DNA of 64,000 nucleotides from Veillonella parvula (GTDB lineage Bacteria; Bacillota; Negativicutes; Veillonellales; Veillonellaceae): NCBI RefSeq assembly GCF_902810435.1, contig NZ_LR778174.1, positions 1 to 64,000 of the forward strand, read 5' to 3'. Shown piece by piece: positions 1 to 9,870 of this stretch (position 1 is its first letter; each line of letters starts with the position of its first letter). The notes under the pieces were generated by a model. It saw only the letters and a program-made list of their open reading frames with translations, ran no database searches and was not told where the DNA came from. The position numbers and the translations under genes were made by a program.

Positions 1-1425
1 ATGCAAACATTTGTAAAAAACTTAATCGACCAGCAGCCGCAAATTAGCAAGGCTTTACAAGATGCGATTACCACGGTCATCGGTTCCCATCGAGATATGG
101 TGTTATTCGATTTTAATCAAGAGAGTATAGATACTAATTTTGTTGATGAAAGTCTCATCGATACGCCAGTTGTAGCACCTCCAATGCCTTTACCACCTAT
201 AGTAGAGGAAAAGGCTCATCAAGAGGAATTTTACACACCAGTCTATCAAGATCCTGTCTATATCGACCGCGCGCCAGCGCCTGTGGATATTCCAGACGAA
301 CCAATGATAGCGACACCAAAGAAACCGACAGAAACAATGTCAACATTGCAGTCTGATAATGTTCCTGTAGACTTGTCATTATCTAATCTCAATCCGGCGT
401 ACCGTTTTGATAACTACGTAACGGGCAACGCGAACCGCATTCCGTTTGGGGCTGCTCAAAATGTAGCTGAGTTCCCTGGTGGAGACTATAATCCGCTCTT
501 TATTTATGGACCTTCAGGCCTGGGTAAAACGCATTTGATGCATGCCATCGGCAATGCTATCAAGGAAAATCATCCACATATGAAGGTCATGTCCATTACG
601 AGCGAAAACTTTATGAATATTTTCGTCGAAACATTGCAGCGCAACCAAGGTAAATTATTCCGCAATACATTCCGCAATATCGATGTTCTCATGATTGACG
701 ATATTCAGTTCCTTGAAAGCCGTGAAAGTACGAAAACTGAGCTATTTAATACATTTAATGAACTATTAAATAACAACAAACAAATCGTGCTTACCTCTGA
801 TACTATGCCAAACGATATGGAGCAGTTCGAAGATCGTCTTCGCTCTCGTTTCCAAGCTGGCTACATTGCCACAATGGAAAATCCAGATTTAGAAACGCGC
901 ATCGCCATCTTCAGATCACTGCTCGAACGTGAATATAAAAAGAACCGTATTATTCGCATCGATAATGATTCTATTAACTACGTAGCATTGCAATTTAGCG
1001 AAAACGTCCGCGTGTTGCAAGGTGCTTTCACCAAACTCATCGGTACAGCGTCCATCGATCAACGTCTAGAATCTATTGACCTAGAATACACAAAACACGC
1101 CTTGGCGGGTCTCGTTCACACAGAAGAGGTGAACATAGTTAATATTGAAAGCATCCAGAATTTTGTAAGTTCTTATTTCAATATTAAAAAGCAAGACTTA
1201 CTCGGCAAAAAAAGAAAAGCCCAATTCGCATTCCCACGGCAAATCGCCATGTATCTATGCCGCGATATGATCAATGAAAGCTATCCACAAATCGCAGCAG
1301 CTTTCTCTCGTGATCATACGACAATTCTCCATGCGTACGATAAAATAACGAAGGAAATTGAAAAAAACGAAGAAACTAAACGAATGGTTGCAGAAATTAA
1401 ACAGAAATTAACAACCTGTGGATAA
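1..1425 (+). CDS. dnaA: Chromosomal replication initiator DnaA
   Basis: AAA+ ATPase that binds DnaA boxes and melts oriC. The 474 residues show a divergent N-terminal domain (about 1-60), a proline-rich acidic linker (about 60-125), an AAA+ core with Walker A GPSGLGKTH near residue 170 and Walker B MIDDIQF, and a C-terminal DNA-binding domain with the DnaA signature (DHTT near 438). It lies directly upstream of oriC and dnaN, as usual in Firmicutes. Domain I does not look like the common DnaA domain I, and because the window opens exactly on the ATG no ribosome-binding site can be seen, so the start is unverified. The stop codon lies inside a perfect DnaA box, which suggests autoregulation or origin function right at the gene end. 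Confidence 0.97.
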   Translation: MQTFVKNLIDQQPQISKALQDAITTVIGSHRDMVLFDFNQESIDTNFVDESLIDTPVVAPPMPLPPIVEEKAHQEEFYTPVYQDPVYIDRAPAPVDIPDEPMIATPKKPTETMSTLQSDNVPVDLSLSNLNPAYRFDNYVTGNANRIPFGAAQNVAEFPGGDYNPLFIYGPSGLGKTHLMHAIGNAIKENHPHMKVMSITSENFMNIFVETLQRNQGKLFRNTFRNIDVLMIDDIQFLESRESTKTELFNTFNELLNNNKQIVLTSDTMPNDMEQFEDRLRSRFQAGYIATMENPDLETRIAIFRSLLEREYKKNRIIRIDNDSINYVALQFSENVRVLQGAFTKLIGTASIDQRLESIDLEYTKHALAGLVHTEEVNIVNIESIQNFVSSYFNIKKQDLLGKKRKAQFAFPRQIAMYLCRDMINESYPQIAAAFSRDHTTILHAYDKITKEIEKNEETKRMVAEIKQKLTTCG

Positions 1426-1833
1426 CTCTGTGGATATATAGTGAATAACTTTGTGGATATCACAAAACTCGCACTTTGGTGTGAATATGTGGATAAGTGG
1501 GTACAAACTATTAACATAGTTATGCACAGCTCATAATTCACACAATTATTGGCGCCGATTCACTTTTACACATATAAACAGACCCCTACTATTACTACTA
1601 CTAAAACTAACAAACAATCAAAAAAATAGTAGAAACAGATCTATCGTAGAATATATATAGAGCATCTACAATAGCAAACATAGAATATTACAAACAAAAC
1701 AAGTAATTATTAATGCTTCTACAATATATATAAATCGTAATCACAAACAACATATATATTAGAAATAATATAGTAGTTAATAATAAAATCCAATTATACA
1801 AATTAATATAAAACTTTCAAAAAGGAGTAACAT
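1417..1833. other. oriC: Chromosomal origin of replication (oriC)
   Basis: This gap between dnaA and dnaN holds a DnaA-box cluster followed by AT-rich DNA. Boxes reading TGTGGATAA or TGTGGATAT lie at 1417-1425, 1429-1437, 1452-1460 and 1488-1496. A one-mismatch box in the opposite orientation, TTATGCACA, lies at 1520-1528. A GC cluster (1581-1586) abuts a run of CTA/TTA trinucleotides (1586-1603) that matches the DnaA-trio layout known from Bacillus subtilis. About 225 bp of AT-rich sequence follow, up to the dnaN ribosome-binding site, and would be the unwinding and helicase-loading region. No gene is visible here. Confidence 0.93.
1581..1603. promoter_or_regulatory. DnaA-trio unwinding element
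   Basis: A GACCCC cluster is followed by six in-phase triplets read on the + strand as CTA, CTA, TTA, CTA, CTA, CTA. The complementary strand therefore presents 3'-GAT-5' repeats, the DnaA-trio element to which DnaA filaments bind single-stranded DNA during origin melting. The order DnaA boxes, GC cluster, trios, AT-rich DNA matches the basal unwinding system described in Bacillus subtilis. Function here is inferred from that layout. Confidence 0.8.
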
Positions 1834-2946
1834 ATGCATATTACATTCCCAAAAGCAAATCTCCAAAAAGCAATTAACGTATTGCAAAAGGTATCTCAAA
1901 ATAAAACAAGTTCCAACTTACCAGGCGCTATTTACATGACTACAAAAAATGGTCAAGTAGAATTGCAAGGTAACGACTTTGAACTCGGCATTCGCTTAAC
2001 CATCGATGGAGACATTAAAGAACCTGGTACTTTAGTGGTAGGTTCCCGCTATTTCCAAGAATTAATTCGCAAATTGCCTGGCGATACTATTGAACTTTAC
2101 AAACCAGAAGACGGAAATTCTTTGACTATCACATCTGGATCTTCTGAATTTAATCTTGTTACATTACACCCAGATGATTTTTCCTTGGTGGAACAAATTC
2201 ACGACCAAGATCATGTAAACATCGATAGCTTTGCTATGAAAGAACTCATCGATTTAACAAATTATGCAGCTGCTACTGATGAAGATCGTCCTGTATTTAC
2301 CGGTGCTCTTCTTGAAATCAAAGAAAACGAAGTGACTATGGTTGCTACCGATACACACCGTATGGCTGTTAAAAAAATTACCATCGATGAACCAGCAACG
2401 ACTCCAATGCGTGCTATCATTCCAACAAAAACGTTAGCTGAAGTATCTCGTTTATTACCAACAGATAATCCAGCTATGATCAATATTATTTGGAATCGCA
2501 CACAAATCGTATTCAATTTTGAATCTATTTATATTATTTCTCGCTTAATCGAAGGTACATACCCTGAATATGAAAAGGTAATTCCTTCTCAATTCGATTC
2601 TAGCGCTGTAATTGATCGCCGCGAATTTGCTGGTGCTGTTGATCGCGTATCCTTGTTGGCTAAAGACATCAGCTATAATGTAATTCGTTATGATTGGTCT
2701 GAAAGTAATGTCACATTGTCTACTCAAAATACTGAAATCGGTATGGCAAAAGAAGACGTAGCTGTTGAATTTAAAGGCACACCTTTCACAATCTCCTTCA
2801 ATGGTCGCTACATCTCTGACATCTTACGTCATAGCACAGGTGACAATATCCACTTGTTCTTAAAACAAAATGGTCCTGTTGTCATTCGCCAAGACAATAA
2901 TCCGAACTATACATACGTAGTAACACCAGTTCGCACGAATGCATAA
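1834..2946 (+). CDS. dnaN: DNA polymerase III sliding clamp (beta subunit)
   Basis: Ring-shaped processivity clamp that tethers DNA polymerase III to template DNA. At 370 residues the length is normal for the three-domain beta clamp. Family hallmarks include VATDTHRMA in the middle domain and the C-terminal PVRTNA end. The start is supported by AAAGGAG at 1820-1826 with normal spacing to the ATG. It lies directly after oriC. A structured non-coding stretch separates it from the following S4-domain gene. Confidence 0.97.
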   Translation: MHITFPKANLQKAINVLQKVSQNKTSSNLPGAIYMTTKNGQVELQGNDFELGIRLTIDGDIKEPGTLVVGSRYFQELIRKLPGDTIELYKPEDGNSLTITSGSSEFNLVTLHPDDFSLVEQIHDQDHVNIDSFAMKELIDLTNYAAATDEDRPVFTGALLEIKENEVTMVATDTHRMAVKKITIDEPATTPMRAIIPTKTLAEVSRLLPTDNPAMINIIWNRTQIVFNFESIYIISRLIEGTYPEYEKVIPSQFDSSAVIDRREFAGAVDRVSLLAKDISYNVIRYDWSESNVTLSTQNTEIGMAKEDVAVEFKGTPFTISFNGRYISDILRHSTGDNIHLFLKQNGPVVIRQDNNPNYTYVVTPVRTNA

Positions 2947-3021
2947 AAGTAAAAGCAGGGCAGTAGTCAATGGAGGAGCTTGCGACGACAGAGACACTGC
3001 ATCGCTTTGTTCTGAACGTAA

Positions 3022-3132
3022 GATTTTCTAGATAACAAAGTTATCTAAGAAAATCCACAGTGAAGAACTGTGCTTTGGGCTCCAACCAAATATAACTTTG
3101 GTCGGAGCGTGCAATTTTTCGAAGAAAAATGC
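3022..3132 (+). ncRNA. Structured intergenic element, four consecutive stem-loops
   Basis: Four hairpins follow one another in the 253-bp dnaN-yaaA gap: 3022-3055 (arms about 15 nt, one bulge), 3056-3072 (CACAGT/ACTGTG), 3079-3108 (12-nt arms, one mismatch) and 3111-3132 (arms about 9 nt, one bulge). None ends in a clear T-run, so it is not an ordinary terminator. It could be a small RNA, a leader for yaaA-recF, an mRNA-processing site or a dispersed intergenic repeat. No known riboswitch family was recognised. Confidence 0.4.
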
Positions 3133-3199
3133 CCAGCGAGCGACCTGGACTCAGTATGATATATATGCTTATGTTAATTGTCTACTTTAGGAGAACGTT

Positions 3200-3433
3200 A
3201 TGAAAGAGCAACAGCAGGTACCCATTCATACGGAGTACATTCAAATTGATCAGTTGTTGAAGTTAGAAGGCATCATTGAAACAGGTGGTCAAATAAAATC
3301 TTTCATCGATGAAGGCATCCTTACCTTAAATGGTCAAGTTGTAACGGAAAAACGCAAGAAATGCCGCGTTGGTGATGTGATTTCTTGTGAAGGTCTCGAT
3401 GTAGACCTCGTGATTACACAAGAGGAGGCATAA
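3200..3433 (+). CDS. yaaA: S4-domain RNA-binding protein YaaA/RlbA
   Basis: A 77-residue protein that is almost entirely one S4 RNA-binding fold, with IDQLLKLEGI, GGQIKSFIDEG and LNGQVVTEKRKKCRVGDVI as the recognisable segments. Proteins of this kind sit between dnaN and recF in many Firmicutes and are thought to act in ribosome or RNA metabolism. GGAGAAC precedes the ATG at a suitable distance. The stop lies 3 bp before the GTG start of recF, so the two genes are very likely co-transcribed and translationally coupled. Confidence 0.9.
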   Translation: MKEQQQVPIHTEYIQIDQLLKLEGIIETGGQIKSFIDEGILTLNGQVVTEKRKKCRVGDVISCEGLDVDLVITQEEA

Positions 3434-3436
3434 TCG

Positions 3437-4537
3437 GTGAGAATTGACTCACTGCAGTTATTTCAGTTTCGTAATTATAAGGATGTACAGATACAGTTTA
3501 ATCCTGAGATTATTGTTCTATATGGCACTAATGGGGCTGGTAAGACGAATATCCTCGAATCGATTTATGTTGGTACGATTGGTAAAAGCCATCGTACGAA
3601 TGATACGTCAGATATGCTCATGTTCAATGCTGAAGAAGCTGGCATTGTGGTAAAGTTCGAGAAAAAGGATACGCCTCAAAAGGTAAATATTAAATTATTC
3701 CGTCAAGGTCCTAAGGATATTCGATTAAACGACACAAAAATATCTCAAAAAGAACTGATTGGTACATTAAATACAGTTATCTTCTGTCCTGAAGACTTAC
3801 AGCTCATCAAGGGAACTCCGTCTGGACGTAGGCGTTTTCTCGATATGGAAATATCTCAGACCAGCGCTATTTACTATCATCAATTGATGCAGTATAATCG
3901 GTTGTTACAGCAACGAAATGCAGTTCTAAAAGAATATAGAGGAAAGAATAATATTCCTCTTGAAGAATGGGATTTGCAGCTAGCAGATATGGCGAGCTTT
4001 ATCGTAAAGAAACGATTAGAAAGCTTAAAAAAAATTAATTTGCTCATTGATTTGATGAATCGTAAATTGACAGGTGGCCTTGAGAATTTAACCATTGGTT
4101 ATGAACAGCCGTATATGGACAATGGTGCATTGGAATATACAAAGGAAGGCTTTTACGAACGCATTAAAGCAGCGTTGCCGCAGGATCGTCATCGATTGAG
4201 TACTAGCGTTGGCCCTCATCGCGATGATTTACGATTTTTTTCCGATGCTATGGATTTAAAGAAATTTGGATCCCAAGGTCAGCAACGAACCGCTGTATTG
4301 TCCTTAAAGTTGAGTGAGCTTGAATTTATCAAGTCAGAGGTAGGAGAATATCCAGTTCTTCTCTTGGATGATGTATTGAGCGAACTTGATGAGTCGAGAC
4401 GAACGAATTTATTGCAGTTTATTCATAAACGAATTCAAACATTTATTACTACTACAGATATTCACGATTTTAAAGATTTGAAATCCGTTCAATTTATTTC
4501 TTGTGAAGGGGGACAGGTTCAGTATGGACAGCCTTGA
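3437..4537 (+). CDS. recF: DNA replication and repair protein RecF
   Basis: SMC-like ATPase that helps load RecA at gaps. The 366 residues include Walker A GTNGAGKTN (residues 30-38), the signature region FGSQGQQRTAVLSLKL and Walker B VLLLDDVLSELD near the C-terminus. It starts at GTG, with GAGGAGG in the end of yaaA serving as ribosome-binding site. Its last 14 bases overlap the start of the DUF721 gene, pointing to translational coupling in the yaaA-recF-DUF721-remB-gyrB run. Confidence 0.96.
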   Translation: MRIDSLQLFQFRNYKDVQIQFNPEIIVLYGTNGAGKTNILESIYVGTIGKSHRTNDTSDMLMFNAEEAGIVVKFEKKDTPQKVNIKLFRQGPKDIRLNDTKISQKELIGTLNTVIFCPEDLQLIKGTPSGRRRFLDMEISQTSAIYYHQLMQYNRLLQQRNAVLKEYRGKNNIPLEEWDLQLADMASFIVKKRLESLKKINLLIDLMNRKLTGGLENLTIGYEQPYMDNGALEYTKEGFYERIKAALPQDRHRLSTSVGPHRDDLRFFSDAMDLKKFGSQGQQRTAVLSLKLSELEFIKSEVGEYPVLLLDDVLSELDESRRTNLLQFIHKRIQTFITTTDIHDFKDLKSVQFISCEGGQVQYGQP

Positions 4538-5426
4538 TCTTTGTTTACCAAAGGCCTTAGCAGAACTGAATTTACTGGAACAATATAAATTAAATACCCT
4601 TGTTCACAAGTGGCGTGATGTAGTAGGTGATGTTATCGCGGATCATACAAAAATTGTGTCCATCAAGCCTCCAAATATGGTTATCAGTGCAGATAATTCC
4701 ATGTGGATGCAGGAATTACAGATGCAAAAACGTCGTATCATCGAGGCTATCAACAAGTATTACCGCCAAGAGGTAATCATCGATATTCGCTTCATCATGA
4801 AACGTCAGAGCTATGTGAAAGTAGAAATTAATACGTCTCTAACGATTCCTGATGAACAAATTATTACAAAACGTATTAACTTTGCAGATATCGTGCTTTC
4901 AAAAGAAGACGTAGACGCTATCGATACATCGTTGAAACAAACGGATAACGAAGCATTAAAAGCTGCTTTCCGGAAAGTACAGATTACGGCTCGTAAGAGA
5001 GAAATCTATTTAGAGCAGCATGGATACCATCGTTGTAAACGATGTGGCATGCATATGAAATCTAAAAAGGAAATCTGTCCAACCTGTGAATATGAATTGC
5101 ATCGAAAACATATTAAGGACATTAAGTCTGTGATTAGAAAATATCCGTACTTTAAATACAGCGACTGTCAGCAATTTATACAGTGTAGTTTTTCAGACTT
5201 TGCAGAAGCGATGCGAGAATCCATATACTTTTACCTTGATAAGATTTATAAAGGATCTATCAATCGCCGTCATATGTTTATGGTGGCCATGCTCATTACC
5301 CACAAAAAACCTGATGAATTGACGGATCAGCACGTTATTAATTTGTGTAATAAATATCGGTCTAAGTTCCTTGCTGAAGAGGAGCAGCGCAAAATTGATG
5401 CCCTTAATGGGACATTAGAAAAGTAG
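4524..5426 (+). CDS. DUF721 (DciA-like) protein with zinc ribbon
   Basis: About 300 residues. The N-terminal half carries the DUF721 pattern (LVHKWRDVVGDVIADHTKI, then SMWMQELQMQKRRIIEAIN). DUF721 is the family of DciA, the ancestral loader of replicative helicase DnaB. The middle has two CxxC knuckles (CKRCGMH and CPTCEYE near 175-195), a likely zinc ribbon, followed by a basic helical C-terminus. I chose ATG 4524, which overlaps recF by 14 bp. An in-frame GTG at 4503 would add seven residues. The position between recF and gyrB fits a role in replication. Helicase loading is inference, since the zinc ribbon and long tail are not part of minimal DciA. Confidence 0.85.
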   Translation: MDSLDLCLPKALAELNLLEQYKLNTLVHKWRDVVGDVIADHTKIVSIKPPNMVISADNSMWMQELQMQKRRIIEAINKYYRQEVIIDIRFIMKRQSYVKVEINTSLTIPDEQIITKRINFADIVLSKEDVDAIDTSLKQTDNEALKAAFRKVQITARKREIYLEQHGYHRCKRCGMHMKSKKEICPTCEYELHRKHIKDIKSVIRKYPYFKYSDCQQFIQCSFSDFAEAMRESIYFYLDKIYKGSINRRHMFMVAMLITHKKPDELTDQHVINLCNKYRSKFLAEEEQRKIDALNGTLEK

Positions 5427-5438
5427 AGGGGGATTCTT

Positions 5439-7666
<2,228 letters not shown>

Positions 7667-7676
7667 GAGGTGACCC

Positions 7677-9158
7677 ATGTCTGAAAATCATAATAGTAAC
7701 GTAGAGTTTACGTCTAATAAAGATCAACATTTAAAACGGTCCCTAAAGGCGCGTCATATGAATATGATCGCTTTAGGTGGCGCTATCGGTACTGGCTTAT
7801 TCGTAGCTGGTGGTGAAGTGGTAAGTACAGCAGGCCCTGGTGGTGCTCTTGTAGCTTACGGCCTCATTGGTATCATGGTGTATTTCCTCATGACATCTCT
7901 TGGGGAAATGGCTACATACTTGCCAATTCCTGGTTCCTTCGGGACTTATGCAAAACGTTATGTAGATCCTGCCTTTGGTTTTGCCTTAGGTTGGAATTAC
8001 TGGTTTAACTGGGCTATTACCTTGGCTGCTGAAGTATTAGCAGGGGCGCTCATCATGAAATATTGGTTCCCTGATGTACCTGCCATCGTTTGGTCTGCTC
8101 TGTTCTTGCTCATTTTATTTGGCTTGAACTATTTATCTACTCGTTCCTTTGGTGAAAGTGAATATGTGTTCTCTAGCATCAAAGTTATTACAGTATTCGT
8201 ATTTCTATTCTGTGGCTTTATGCTCATCTTTGGTATCGGTGGTACATCTCCAGGATTTGCAAACTGGACTGTAGGAGAGGCTCCATTTGTAGGTGGCTGG
8301 GAATCTATTCTTGCTATCTTTATGGTGGCAGGATTCTCCTTCCAAGGTACTGAACTGATCGGTGTAGCCGCTGGTGAAGCGGAAGACCCTGAAAAGAATG
8401 TGCCAAAAGCGATTAATACAATCTTCTGGCGTATTCTATTATTCTATATCGGTGCTTTCACGGTTATCGGTTTCTTGATTCCGTACACAGATCCAAATTT
8501 GTTGAACTCTAGTGTAGAGAACGTATCTATTTCTCCATTTACACTCGTATTTGACCGTTTTGGTTTTGCCTTTGCTGCTAGCTTTATTAATGCTATCATC
8601 TTAACAGCTGTATTGAGTGCTGGTAACTCTGGTCTATACTCTTCTACGCGTATGCTGTACGCACTCGCTAAGGAAGGTCAAGCACCTCAAATTTTTGCTA
8701 AATTAAATAAACGTGGCGTTCCAGTGCCTGCGTTAATCTTAACGACAGCAATCGGTTTATTTGCGTTCCTAACAAGCTTTATCGGCGAAGGTACAGCTTA
8801 TACATGGATTGTTAATATCTCTGGTTTATGTGGTTTCATCGCATGGGTTGGTATCGCAGTATCTCACTATCGTTTCCGCCGTGCTTTCATCGCACAAGGC
8901 AGAGATCTTAGTGAATTGCCATACAAAGCGTGGTTATTCCCAGTTGGCCCAATCTTGGCGTTCATTCTTTGCGTCATCATCATCTGTGGTCAAAACTACT
9001 CCGCTTTCACAGGTGATACCATCGACTGGTACGGCGTATCCGTTGCCTACATTGGCTTACCAATCTTCTTCGCAGTGTACATTGGTTACAAATACATCAA
9101 CAAAACTAAAGTTGTGCCGTTGAAAGAAGTTAACCTTGATCGTGACTTCGATAGATAA
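7677..9158 (+). CDS. lysP: LysP-like amino acid permease (APC superfamily)
   Basis: A 493-residue inner-membrane permease with about 12 hydrophobic segments. It closely follows the lysine-specific permease pattern: ARHMNMIALGGAIGTGLFVAGG at the start of TM1, PIPGSFGTYAKRYVDPAFGFALGWNYW, FSFQGTELIGVAAGEAEDP, LTAVLSAGNSGLYSSTRMLY, and a C-terminal IDWYGV segment. The cytoplasmic N-terminus is short and charged. It begins 10 bp after gyrB with GAGGTGA, so it may be read through from gyrB. A good intrinsic terminator closes the unit. Lysine as the substrate is inferred from similarity to LysP. Other cationic amino acids are possible. Confidence 0.88.
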   Translation: MSENHNSNVEFTSNKDQHLKRSLKARHMNMIALGGAIGTGLFVAGGEVVSTAGPGGALVAYGLIGIMVYFLMTSLGEMATYLPIPGSFGTYAKRYVDPAFGFALGWNYWFNWAITLAAEVLAGALIMKYWFPDVPAIVWSALFLLILFGLNYLSTRSFGESEYVFSSIKVITVFVFLFCGFMLIFGIGGTSPGFANWTVGEAPFVGGWESILAIFMVAGFSFQGTELIGVAAGEAEDPEKNVPKAINTIFWRILLFYIGAFTVIGFLIPYTDPNLLNSSVENVSISPFTLVFDRFGFAFAASFINAIILTAVLSAGNSGLYSSTRMLYALAKEGQAPQIFAKLNKRGVPVPALILTTAIGLFAFLTSFIGEGTAYTWIVNISGLCGFIAWVGIAVSHYRFRRAFIAQGRDLSELPYKAWLFPVGPILAFILCVIIICGQNYSAFTGDTIDWYGVSVAYIGLPIFFAVYIGYKYINKTKVVPLKEVNLDRDFDR

Positions 9159-9167
9159 CATAAAATT

Positions 9168-9207
9168 AGACCTGTTCATTATGAAAGTAGTGAACAGGTC
9201 TTTTTTT
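9168..9207 (+). terminator. Intrinsic terminator after lysP
   Basis: Perfect 11-bp stem (AGACCTGTTCA paired with TGAACAGGTCT, 9168-9178 and 9191-9201) followed by seven T residues. Confidence 0.93.
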
Positions 9208-9358
9208 GATGTATAATATGTAAATTTTTGATATATAGTATGTAATTTTTGGAGATATACTATGTAATTGTTTTATGTGAAAGCTATATTTGTTTTTATC
9301 TAAAAGTCTTGTTATAATAAATTAAAATATATTGTAATCAATTAGAAAGGATACAATT

Positions 9359-9676
9359 ATGATTATTACTACAACTATGCATATTGAAAACAAACCTGTA
9401 CAAGAGTACAAAGGTATTGTATTTGGTGAAGTCGTAGAAGGCCGTAACTTTGTAAAAGATTTCATGTCCGGTATTCGTGACATTGTTGGTGGTCGTAGTG
9501 GCAGCTATGAAGATTCTTTGATGAATGCGCGCAAAGCAGCTCTCGACGAAATGTCTCAACGAGCTTCTAAATTGGGTGCTAATGCTATTATTGGCGTATC
9601 CTTCCAATACAGCACAGTAGGTGCACAAAATGGCATGCTTATGATTACATGCAATGGTACAGCTGTAGTAGTTTAA
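9359..9676 (+). CDS. YbjQ/UPF0145 family protein
   Basis: A 105-residue soluble protein with the YbjQ (DUF74) pattern: an N-terminal beta strand, YKGIVFGEVVEGRNFVKDF, the GRSGSYEDSLMNARKAALDEM helix, GANAIIGVSFQYSTVG and a final MLMITCNGTAVVV strand. The family forms pentameric heavy-metal-binding-like folds of uncertain function. AGAAAGGA precedes the ATG. It is monocistronic, with terminators on both sides. Confidence 0.9.
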   Translation: MIITTTMHIENKPVQEYKGIVFGEVVEGRNFVKDFMSGIRDIVGGRSGSYEDSLMNARKAALDEMSQRASKLGANAIIGVSFQYSTVGAQNGMLMITCNGTAVVV

Positions 9677-9690
9677 TAATAAATAATATA

Positions 9691-9743
9691 AATCCCCTAA
9701 TCGATGTTTAAGTGTAAACTTTCACAACGATTAGGGGATTTTT
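9691..9743 (+). terminator. Intrinsic terminator after the ybjQ-like gene
   Basis: A 13-bp stem (AATCCCCTAATCG at 9691-9703 with CGATTAGGGGATT at 9728-9740), a 24-nt loop and a T-run. It faces the end of the minus-strand RND gene about 130 bp away. Confidence 0.88.
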
Positions 9744-9870
9744 ACTAAGGAAATAAAGTTACTAGCTAATGCTATATTTTATGATGTTATGTAAATATTA
9801 GATATTTCGTTAGAAAAATATTAGACATTTCATTAGATTAATATTATATATTTTATTAGCTAAATATTAG

